NCBI GenBank assembly: GCA_009778135.1
Contig: WRKJ01000108.1
Coordinates: 1-64,000 of the forward strand
From: Defluviitaleaceae bacterium
GTDB taxonomy: Bacteria; Bacillota_I; Bacilli_A; MOL361; Turicibacteraceae
Length of the DNA: 64,000 nt
Direction: 5' to 3'
Shown: positions 56,777 to 64,000 of the stretch, in pieces
Numbering within the stretch: the stretch's first letter is position 1
Layout: every line of letters begins with the position of its first letter
Notes under the pieces: model-generated
Databases searched by the model: none
Seen by the model: only the letters and a program-made list of their open reading frames with translations
What the model was told of the DNA's origin: nothing
Made by a program: the position numbers and the translations under genes

Positions 56777-58594
56777 TTATTCACCGATAGCAGGCATTGC
56801 ATCTACATCACCAAATGTTTCGATCCAAGCTTGTTCACGTTCTGCAATAATGGCTGAACCACCCATTAGCATATAAGCCGCATACTCTCTATCAAACTCT
56901 GTATCGAAGTTATCTGCAGTTGCTTGTACAATCAACCGATGGAAAATTTGGTCCCTTAAATCGATTAATGGAATACTCATTCCTTCTTCTGATGCAATCG
57001 CACGTGTGTTAACATTTCTGAAGACATACGCATAGTTAACTGCTAAGTTAAAGGCATTCATAATCGCTTCTTCTGAAATGCCTGGATATCCAGCTGCAGC
57101 TGTTGCAAGTGCGCGCTCTTCATCGACTAAATCAAACCAAACACCATTTATCAACGGGTTAATATCGAAGTTTCTTGAACCACTAAATTGTTGATCAACT
57201 GGGAAACCTGCAGGATCTAACATTTGTAGGACACCGTCTGCACGTACTTCATGGTGAACATCTTCAAGACCGAATTGTAATAAGTCAAGTGTTTCTGGAC
57301 GATTCATGAAATCTAAGAATAACAAAGATGCCACTACTTCATCATTGGTTGATGGTAAAAATGCAAAGCGGTCAGTTGGACCTGAAGCAAACAGTCTATT
57401 CGCACCAGCATCATTGTCAAATGGATTAATTGCGATAAAACTAGCATCTTGACCGACATTTTCACGCATCACTGTTGTGAAGCCATCTCCAGGACGGAAC
57501 GCTTGATCCCAAGTTGCGTGGAATGAACCAACTAAACCTAAGCGGATTAAATCATGACCTTCTGAAGGCTCACCTAAAACGAAGTTATTCCATAGTAAAC
57601 CTTCACTAAACCAACGGTTCAGAACACGAGTTCCTTCTCTCATTGCATCTTCAAACTGGAAAAGTCTGTCATCAAATCCATAAACGAACCATTCACGCTC
57701 TGTCACATCATTTGGAATAAATGAATGGAACAACCCTCTTGCATCCCAACCTACATCATTTGTCAACAAATAGGGAACAATATCGTCTGGAGACATATTC
57801 ACGATGTTATAGTGATACTCTTCTTCAATGCCTTCTTCTTCATTTGCTGCTTGTGTCACAACACGTACACTTACATCTTCACCCATTCCAGGCAATTCAT
57901 CTGCACGATCACGGAAAGCTAACAATGTCGCTTCAAATTCTTCAGTTGTCGTTGGAATAGGTAAGTCTAACGCATTTAACCAGTCTTCACGAATAAACGT
58001 TACTGTGTTTTGCACCCCTTCTGATGCACGACGTCCTGTAATGGTAAACAATTCATTTGTATCCGCATCAAGGTTCCAGAAAATATTTGTTTCAGTCACT
58101 TGTGCAAACATATTTGGAAGAATTTCACGATAACGTGTTAAATATGGATATAAGTTAACAATTCCACCCATTCCAGCCATTGTTGTAACCATCGCTGCAT
58201 CAAATGTCCATCCCACATCAGGTGCTTCCTGTGCTGAAAGTAATGTCGCTTGGAATTCATTTTCTCCCCAACGTGGTGTTGGACGCCAATCAATGATAAT
58301 GTTATGTGCTTCTAAAATTTCAGCAGCAATCCGATTTGCCCAATACGTTTCATCTGCTTCTACCTCTTCAACACGGTTCCAAAGACCAACTGAAATGGTA
58401 CGTGGCTCAGTGAAACGTAAATTGTCGTCTAAACCTGCTTCTGCAAAGATATTTCCTGGTTCAACAGCTCCTCCATTTTCTTCTACTTCAGTTGGTTCTG
58501 TAGCAGCTGTATCAGCATCTTCATTTCCACATGCCGCCAATACGAAAACGGATGCCATGAAACATGCCATTAATAATAATGTTTTCTTTTTCAT
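56777..58594 (-). CDS. LplA-type sugar-binding lipoprotein of ABC importer 2
   Basis: 605 aa, the longer LplA/AguE class. Signal peptide with lipobox VLAACG (Cys22), an acidic linker, then the binding domain. AGGAGG precedes the ATG. It lies after the two permease genes (58745-60595) in the same direction. In Geobacillus the same kind of importer takes up aldouronic acids; proximity to GH67 supports that ligand here. No ATPase gene is nearby. Confidence 0.9.
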   Translation of the reverse strand: MKKKTLLLMACFMASVFVLAACGNEDADTAATEPTEVEENGGAVEPGNIFAEAGLDDNLRFTEPRTISVGLWNRVEEVEADETYWANRIAAEILEAHNIIIDWRPTPRWGENEFQATLLSAQEAPDVGWTFDAAMVTTMAGMGGIVNLYPYLTRYREILPNMFAQVTETNIFWNLDADTNELFTITGRRASEGVQNTVTFIREDWLNALDLPIPTTTEEFEATLLAFRDRADELPGMGEDVSVRVVTQAANEEEGIEEEYHYNIVNMSPDDIVPYLLTNDVGWDARGLFHSFIPNDVTEREWFVYGFDDRLFQFEDAMREGTRVLNRWFSEGLLWNNFVLGEPSEGHDLIRLGLVGSFHATWDQAFRPGDGFTTVMRENVGQDASFIAINPFDNDAGANRLFASGPTDRFAFLPSTNDEVVASLLFLDFMNRPETLDLLQFGLEDVHHEVRADGVLQMLDPAGFPVDQQFSGSRNFDINPLINGVWFDLVDEERALATAAAGYPGISEEAIMNAFNLAVNYAYVFRNVNTRAIASEEGMSIPLIDLRDQIFHRLIVQATADNFDTEFDREYAAYMLMGGSAIIAEREQAWIETFGDVDAMPAIGE

Positions 58595-58744
58595 TTTGTT
58601 TCCTCCTGTATTTGAGTGCTTATTGCACTTTAATGACTTAATTTTTACCTTTTTAGCGAAAGGCGACCGCTTACCGAGATGGGCAATAAATAATAGCTGA
58701 TACGACTTACATCTAACGACAGAATGCGCACAACTATTATCGAC
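58595..58744 (-). other. Structured spacer between permease and binding-protein genes
   Basis: 150-nt gap with small hairpins (AGTGC/GCACT near 58615-58630 and a longer AATAG/CTATT pairing). It probably sets different expression of the binding protein; no separate promoter is clear. Confidence 0.4.
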
Positions 58745-59644
58745 TTATCCTTTAACTGCACCAAGTGTTGCACCTTTAACAAAGTATTTTTGAATAAAAG
58801 GATACACACATAAAATGGGAATCATGGCTACAACAATACTTGCATTTTCAACAACACGACCCCATCCAACAGGCATCGCACTTAATCCACCTGGATCTGC
58901 CACATCGACTGTCGTATTTTGTTGCAAGATATTCCATAAAAGAAGTTGGATCGGATGATATTCCGAAGCAGCCGGCAAGAAAAATAGCGCATCTTGGAAA
59001 CCATTCCAACGACCGACAGCGACCCATAAACCAATGGTTGCAAAAGAAGGTAATGAAAGCGGGACAAAAATTTTGAATAAAATGGTCATTGGACTCGCAC
59101 CATCAATCTCTGCTGATTCTTTCAAACTCTCTGGAATTCCCATAAAAAAGTTTCGCATGATGATTAAGTTAAAAATACTCAAGCTTCCTGGAATAATCAA
59201 TACCAATGGGTTATTCAGTAAGCCTAAATCTCGATTTAAAATAAAACCTGGAATTAAACCTGCACCAAACATCATGGTGAAGATGAAATAAATCATGATG
59301 TATTTACGACCTTTAAGCGATGAATAAGTAAGCGGGTAAGCAGCTAACACGGTCATCACAAGATTAACCACAACAACGATAACCGTTAAAATGGCTGTCC
59401 AAACCATCGATCTTAAAAAGCGGGCATCTCCTAAAATATCGGCATAAGCACCTGTATGAAATTCAACAGGGAAAATGGTAATCTCTCGTCGCATGATGGC
59501 ACCTGGACTGCTTAAAGAAGTCGCAATAACGTTAAGAAGCGGCAGTACACACAACGCTGCAAGGATCAACATGACAGCAATGATGACCACGTCACCAAAT
59601 GTAATTCTTTTTTTATAATGTTTTTTTCTTTTTGTCTTTTCCAT
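58745..59644 (-). CDS. ABC permease, LplC/YtcP (AguG) type
   Basis: 299 aa, six transmembrane helices after a basic N-terminus. EAA loop KESAEIDGASPMTILFKIFVPLSLP (about 180-204), and the ending FVKGATLGAVKG characteristic of this subgroup. Partner of the permease at 59660-60595 and the lipoprotein at 56777-58594. Confidence 0.92.
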   Translation of the reverse strand: MEKTKRKKHYKKRITFGDVVIIAVMLILAALCVLPLLNVIATSLSSPGAIMRREITIFPVEFHTGAYADILGDARFLRSMVWTAILTVIVVVVNLVMTVLAAYPLTYSSLKGRKYIMIYFIFTMMFGAGLIPGFILNRDLGLLNNPLVLIIPGSLSIFNLIIMRNFFMGIPESLKESAEIDGASPMTILFKIFVPLSLPSFATIGLWVAVGRWNGFQDALFFLPAASEYHPIQLLLWNILQQNTTVDVADPGGLSAMPVGWGRVVENASIVVAMIPILCVYPFIQKYFVKGATLGAVKG

Positions 59645-59659
59645 GCTCGTCTCCTCTTC

Positions 59660-60595
59660 CTACCAAAATCCAGCGCCACCCATTTTTTTAACAAACCAAT
59701 TTCCTGATAGCAACATGATCATCCCGATAATACCTTGGAAAATACCAATCACTGTTGCTAATGCAAATTGATTCGCTTGGAGTCCCCAGCGCCAAACAAA
59801 GATCGGAATGACTTCTGATACCCCACGAACAAAGCTATTTTCAAGGGCCACAAATCGATCCAACTCAGCGGCCATAATGCCACCAAGTGCCAACGTAAAC
59901 AAAGTTGCAATAACGGGTCGGATACCAGGCAATGTAATGTGCCACATTTTTCTAAGTCTAGACGCGCCATCAATTTCTGCTGCTTCATATAATTCTGGAC
60001 TAATATTCGTAATGGCTGCTAAATAAATAATAGACGACCATCCGACACCACGCCAAATAGAAATAAGCACATTACTGATGATCCAATGACCTTCTCTTTC
60101 TAGAAACGGAATGGCTTCAAAGCCCCAACTTTCAATGAAACCATTAACTGCACCGATGTGGGTCGAGAATAAAGTCGTCGCTAAACCACCGACGATTACC
60201 CATGAAATAAAGTTCGGTACATAAGAAATTGATTGTGTGATTTTTTTAAATCGTTCAAATTTTAATTCATTCAGTAACAGAGCAAGAATGATTGGTGCTG
60301 GAAAGCCAAGCAACAAATCTAAGGCACTAAACAGCAATGTATTACGAATCGCGTTGATAAAAATTTGATTGGTAAACGCATTTCTAAAATTGTCAAGCCC
60401 TACGAATTCAAGGTCTCTTAATGGTGCAATGGTGTTATTGACTGCAAATCCGCGATAAAGATGAACCATTGGCACATATCTAAAGATGAAAATAAAAACA
60501 ACTGGGAGTAATAACATGGCATACAAAGACCAATGTCTTGACCAATAGCCACGCCAGTAGCCTGCTTTCTTATTTTTAGTTAACGTATTTTCCAT
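59660..60595 (-). CDS. ABC permease, LplB/YteP (AguF) type
   Basis: 311 aa, six transmembrane helices. EAA loop YEAAEIDGASRLRKMWHITLPGIRP (about 205-229) and a C-terminal KKMGGAGFW. First gene of the second importer operon, just downstream of an XylR-type promoter. Weak AAAGG ribosome binding site. Confidence 0.92.
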   Translation of the reverse strand: MENTLTKNKKAGYWRGYWSRHWSLYAMLLLPVVFIFIFRYVPMVHLYRGFAVNNTIAPLRDLEFVGLDNFRNAFTNQIFINAIRNTLLFSALDLLLGFPAPIILALLLNELKFERFKKITQSISYVPNFISWVIVGGLATTLFSTHIGAVNGFIESWGFEAIPFLEREGHWIISNVLISIWRGVGWSSIIYLAAITNISPELYEAAEIDGASRLRKMWHITLPGIRPVIATLFTLALGGIMAAELDRFVALENSFVRGVSEVIPIFVWRWGLQANQFALATVIGIFQGIIGMIMLLSGNWFVKKMGGAGFW

Positions 60596-60689
60596 TTTAA
60601 TTAATCAACCTTTCTTTTGCTGGAAGCCAATTTTTCATCAGTTTCTCATTTCATGTTTGAATACAGTTTCATCATTCTCTCGCTAAATA

Positions 60690-60733
60690 ATTATAGCTTA
60701 TTCATCGAACTTTGTCAAGTGAATAGACAAAGT
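60690..60733 (-). promoter_or_regulatory. Importer 2 promoter with XylR-type operator
   Basis: Operator ACTTTGT-N11-ACAAAGT (60709-60733) with -35 TTGACA (60713-60718) inside it. Spacer 17 nt, then TATAAT (60690-60695). Confidence 0.92.
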
Positions 60734-60774
60734 TTTCTTTCAAAAAAAATCGAACTTTTTCTAATAAAAAATAC

Positions 60775-61419
60775 TTACTCTTCACTGATTGATAGCCTAT
60801 CCATTCGTTCATCAAATTCTGAAGAATGTTTTCTAAATAATTTGATGAACGAGAAGGACGAGAAGTAAACATAAATACCACCCATCAAAAAGAATATCGT
60901 CGAGAAAAACAAGGAAACCATAAAAATAGCAAGCAATGTTACCCAATTACTAATTGTGGTTAAAAAATGTCGATAACCCATAAAAAGACCATAACGTAAT
61001 GCCGTTGATACCGTCACTTCAAACCGTGAGAGGATACAAAAAGCATTGGTGGCAACAAGTGCAACTTGAAAAAGCACAAACCACAGTGCAATGCGCACAG
61101 GTAAAGTTAGCCATCCCAGGTCAATTTGCCCTAAAATATGAAGGTTCATCCAAACCACAAAAGCAATGCAAGCAAGGATCACAAACACAAGGGTCCCTTT
61201 AACAAAGTTCGCTTTAAAGCTTTTTAAAAAACTTTTAAAGATATACACATCTTGACCTGCGTGTTTTTTTGTACACACATAATAAAGCGCCGTTGTTGTT
61301 GCACCGATGGTGATAATGGGAAGGCTGAAAATGGTCCACAATAACCCAATTAAAACCAAGTCAGCAATCATCGTTCCGAACCGATAAAACTTACCATCGA
61401 GGCTAAAGAAAGCATTCAT
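60775..61419 (-). CDS. YesL/DUF624 family membrane protein
   Basis: 214 aa with about five transmembrane helices. The N-terminus MNAFFSLDGKFYRFGTMIADLVLIGLLWTI (split) is typical of DUF624. These proteins are commonly encoded with LplABC-type importers and polysaccharide-degrading enzymes; their biochemical role is unknown. It follows the GH67 gene by 33 nt and has a strong GGAGG, so it is probably in the GH67 transcript. Confidence 0.88.
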   Translation of the reverse strand: MNAFFSLDGKFYRFGTMIADLVLIGLLWTIFSLPIITIGATTTALYYVCTKKHAGQDVYIFKSFLKSFKANFVKGTLVFVILACIAFVVWMNLHILGQIDLGWLTLPVRIALWFVLFQVALVATNAFCILSRFEVTVSTALRYGLFMGYRHFLTTISNWVTLLAIFMVSLFFSTIFFLMGGIYVYFSSFSFIKLFRKHSSEFDERMDRLSISEE

Positions 61420-61452
61420 GTCGACCGATCCTCCTTTTACGCTTCACCATCA

Positions 61453-63432
61453 TTAATAAATCGTCCTTCCTTGTTCATCTGCAATACCAGATTTGCGATA
61501 GAAGTATGTATTTATTTGATCACGCCACTCTTTCGCATTATCCAATTGTTGCTTAAAACGACTTTGCACATTGATAAAACTTTCAGCATCAATAAGACCT
61601 TCAAGCTCATCCCACTGTTTTATAAAGTTTTCCACATCTGAAACACCTTCAAAATGTGTGTCGTAAATATGTTGGATCAACGTTTTTCCAGAGCGTAACA
61701 CATGCGTATAAGGCACAAAATGGAAAAATAACAACAACTCATCCGGACATGTTTCGATGTTTTCATACAGCTTCGCATTCGGTTCAAAATACTGATGGGT
61801 ATAACCTGTTCCAGTCGCTTTTGTTCGATCAACCCCAATACCACTGCAGTCAGCAAAATGATACGTTCCCCATTTAGAATACTCATAACCTTCAATATTC
61901 ACACCATAATGTAAATGGGGTTGAACCATAAACCCGACACTAAGTGGTGCTGTATATTTTTCATAAGTTGGCCAAGCATTTAATAAGATCTCTTTCACAG
62001 TCATTAACACGTTATCATCATGACCAAAGGTCAGTTGAATCCATTCAGTCGCAATGGCTTCAGCAGTCAAACTTGGGTTCCAAATTAAACGCCCATAACC
62101 AAAGAAGTTCGCCTGTGCTAATTTATGCCCTGTCCAGTTGGCATCATTGCCAATATTAGCAACCGCAACAACACCGCCATGCTGACGTCCATAAAGTGAC
62201 CCGTTAGCAATCTTATCAATGGTTGATCCGACCCCTTGTGCATGCGTATCAAACTCAAAATAAGTTTTCCATTGCGGCACCAAGAAACACACATCTTTAG
62301 CATGTCCTAAATATTCTTGCGTGACTTGGAATTCCATGATTTGATTGGTTTGTTTCATCCCACCCAACAGTGGTGACAAAGGTTCTCTCACTTGGAAATC
62401 AATCGGCCCATTTTTGATTTGCAAAACCACATTATCTAAAAAAGTCCCATCAAGTGGCATAAAATGATCAAAAGCAGCACGCGCACGATCTGTTTTACGA
62501 TCGCGCCAATCTTGTTGACAATCGTAAACGAAACAACGCCAGAAAACCAAGCCATCATAAGGCGCCAGTGCTTCTGCTAACATGTTAGCACCATCTGCAT
62601 GCGTTCGTCCATACGTAAACGGTCCTGGTCGCCCTTCAGAGTCTGCTTTAACAACAACGCCTCCAAAATCTGGAATAAACGCATAAATTTCCGCCAATTG
62701 CTTTTTCCACCATGCACGAACACCTGCATCAAGTGGGTCAGCCGTTTCCATACCACCTAGCGTCATGGGACTTGCATAGTTAACACTTAAAAATAAAGTG
62801 ACACCATACTTCCTAAAAATATGCGCAATCTCACTCACTTCAGGTAAAAACTTTTTCGTAATGAGTTGACTTTCCAAAGCATGAACATTCACATTGTTAA
62901 TTGAAACACTGTTAATGCCAATGGAAGCAAGCAATCTCGCATAAGCCTTAATTCGCAGTTTATCTTTTACAATCTCACAATTTTCAAAGAAAATAGAATG
63001 CCCAGCATAACCACGTTCCACACTTCCCATGAAGTCTTTTTCATCCATGTTATCCCAATGATTCAGCATCCTAACATCATTATATGGATTTTCGACCACT
63101 TCAATACCTGTTAATTCTAATTTTTGTGCAAGTAATCGCAGCAAATGAAACATCCCATACAAAACACCTTTGTCTTGCACCCCAACAACATATAAAGCAT
63201 CATCCGTCTCTTTAATCACATAGCCTTCATCTTTTATGTCAAAAACGTCAAATATCGACTGTTCAGCGTCAGATAAATCTTCAAAACGACTAAAGATCGC
63301 TTTTTTCGTCTCAGCCTGTTCAGTCTTTTGCTTAAGCTCTTCATTAATCGTTTCTGTAATCAATGTCTTGCCACGCACTTCAAAATGCGTCAACCCCATG
63401 TTTGAAGCCAACCAACACGAATCATATGTCAT
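61453..63432 (-). CDS. aguA: GH67 alpha-glucuronidase
   Basis: 659 aa from the ATG at 63432 (AAGGAG 8 nt upstream; a GTG at 63441 is too close). It removes terminal 4-O-methylglucuronic acid from the non-reducing end of xylo-oligosaccharides. Visible: the N-terminal beta-domain, the barrel with [21 protein letters not shown] (candidate acid Glu) and [19 protein letters not shown] (candidate base Asp and Glu), and the all-helical C-terminal domain. No signal peptide. Directly under an XylR-type promoter, immediately after the repressor gene. Confidence 0.93.
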   Translation of the reverse strand: MTYDSCWLASNMGLTHFEVRGKTLITETINEELKQKTEQAETKKAIFSRFEDLSDAEQSIFDVFDIKDEGYVIKETDDALYVVGVQDKGVLYGMFHLLRLLAQKLELTGIEVVENPYNDVRMLNHWDNMDEKDFMGSVERGYAGHSIFFENCEIVKDKLRIKAYARLLASIGINSVSINNVNVHALESQLITKKFLPEVSEIAHIFRKYGVTLFLSVNYASPMTLGGMETADPLDAGVRAWWKKQLAEIYAFIPDFGGVVVKADSEGRPGPFTYGRTHADGANMLAEALAPYDGLVFWRCFVYDCQQDWRDRKTDRARAAFDHFMPLDGTFLDNVVLQIKNGPIDFQVREPLSPLLGGMKQTNQIMEFQVTQEYLGHAKDVCFLVPQWKTYFEFDTHAQGVGSTIDKIANGSLYGRQHGGVVAVANIGNDANWTGHKLAQANFFGYGRLIWNPSLTAEAIATEWIQLTFGHDDNVLMTVKEILLNAWPTYEKYTAPLSVGFMVQPHLHYGVNIEGYEYSKWGTYHFADCSGIGVDRTKATGTGYTHQYFEPNAKLYENIETCPDELLLFFHFVPYTHVLRSGKTLIQHIYDTHFEGVSDVENFIKQWDELEGLIDAESFINVQSRFKQQLDNAKEWRDQINTYFYRKSGIADEQGRTIY

Positions 63433-63479
63433 GATACTCACTCCTTGGAAAATAATGAAAGCTCAATAAAATTTAATAA

Positions 63480-63523
63480 AGTATATCACATTCCCAAAAC
63501 TTTGTCTAGTATACAAACAAAGT
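63480..63523 (-). promoter_or_regulatory. GH67 promoter with XylR-type operator
   Basis: Operator ACTTTGT-N11-ACAAAGT (63499-63523) with -35 TAGACA (63503-63508) inside it. Spacer 17 nt, then TATACT (63480-63485). Confidence 0.92.
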
Positions 63524-63572
63524 TTTACACCCGCTCTTTCTTTTCGAAGCCTAATCGCAAGCTGATCAGCAA

Positions 63573-64000
63573 TTAAAACCCTAAAAACATGACCGTGTTT
63601 AAATGGACACCACCGAGTAGCGTTGCTTGTCTATCCAAGGTGGATGCTTTAATCACAATTTGACCTTGACCCTTATACAACAGTTGATCTTTAATTTGAT
63701 CCACAATACCATCAACTTGATTGGTAATCCGACTGTTAATAATGATCACTTCTGGATTAAATGTCGTAATCAGATTGTTAACAGCGACAGCCATATACTG
63801 AATGAATTGTGACATGACATTTTGAGCAAGCGGTTCGTGCTTCAAATAATCTTGTTTGAATCTCATAAACCTAACATCATCCAAATTCAAATACGCCTTG
63901 TACGTTTGTAAAAGGTGATACTCAGACGCATACTGTTCTAGACAACCGTGATTACCACAACGACATTTTTTTCCATTGACAGCCGTTATGAGATGTCCAA
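63573..64000 (-). CDS. xylR: ROK-family xylose repressor XylR (C-terminal part)
   Basis: The frame is open from the stop at 63573 to the window edge (142 codons), so the N-terminal DNA-binding part is missing. The ROK zinc motif CRCGNHGCLE is read close to the edge (about 63930-63962). The typical ROK C-terminus follows: AVAVNNLITTFNPEVIIIN and ATLLGGVHL. ROK repressors of the XylR type release operators on binding xylose. Its position beside GH67 and the shared operator support XylR. A shorter TTG-initiated frame at 63890 is only an internal codon. Confidence 0.9.
   Translation of the reverse strand, partial: GHLITAVNGKKCRCGNHGCLEQYASEYHLLQTYKAYLNLDDVRFMRFKQDYLKHEPLAQNVMSQFIQYMAVAVNNLITTFNPEVIIINSRITNQVDGIVDQIKDQLLYKGQGQIVIKASTLDRQATLLGGVHLNTVMFLGF

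Noticed and set aside
63573-63890. Independent 105-aa protein starting at TTG 63890
   Set aside because: The frame continues upstream to the window edge with the ROK zinc motif, so this is the C-terminal part of XylR.

Overview
The window is chromosomal DNA from an AT-rich Gram-positive bacterium of the Bacillota. Support comes from the strong AGGAGG-type ribosome binding sites, TTGACA-17-TATAAT promoters, the secG-rnr-smpB gene order, the YceD-rpmF pair, and XylR/CcpA-style regulation. A surface protein with a pectate-lyase-like adhesive repeat suggests Lactobacillales, but I cannot fix the genus. There is no prophage, CRISPR array, rRNA or tRNA that I can see.

Positions 1-32.7 kb are mostly housekeeping. 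They hold recD2, mnmA, eno, a YwaF-like membrane protein, yceD-rpmF, an AI-2E-family transporter, divergent rpsT and rpsO, pnp, a GNAT acetyltransferase, a threonine aldolase, radC, secG-rnr-smpB, queG, an MhqR-like MarR regulator and rlmD. Accessory pieces lie among them: a DUF3368/UPF0175 toxin-antitoxin pair, an SDR epimerase, a 961-aa secreted adhesin-like protein and a 186-bp MITE-like insertion. There are also two paralogous loci (80-2336 and 16933-20125), each with a small secreted two-cysteine protein and an FtsX/MacB-type permease that has no ATPase beside it. These loci are the best candidates for an undescribed system.

Positions 32.7-64 kb form one large glucuronoxylan utilisation island, all on the minus strand. 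It encodes xylose isomerase and xylulokinase, two GH43 enzymes, a GH1 enzyme, a GH10 xylanase, a GH115 and a GH67 alpha-glucuronidase, and a carbohydrate acetylesterase. It also encodes two oligosaccharide ABC importers (each with a lipoprotein and two permeases, no ATPase), a YesL/DUF624 membrane protein, mannonate dehydratase and fructuronate reductase, and a ROK repressor (XylR) running off the right edge. None of the hydrolases has a signal peptide. The logic is therefore import of (methylglucurono)xylo-oligosaccharides, cytoplasmic removal of acetyl, glucuronyl and arabinosyl groups, and cleavage to xylose and glucuronate. These feed xylA-xylB and uxuB-uxuA.

Five promoters in the island share the operator ACTTTGT-N11-ACAAAGT. 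In all five the -35 hexamer sits inside the operator at exactly 17 nt from the -10, which defines an XylR regulon by sequence alone. A cre-like site lies downstream of the first transporter promoter. Two AAA-ATPase genes of unknown role interrupt the catabolic operons.
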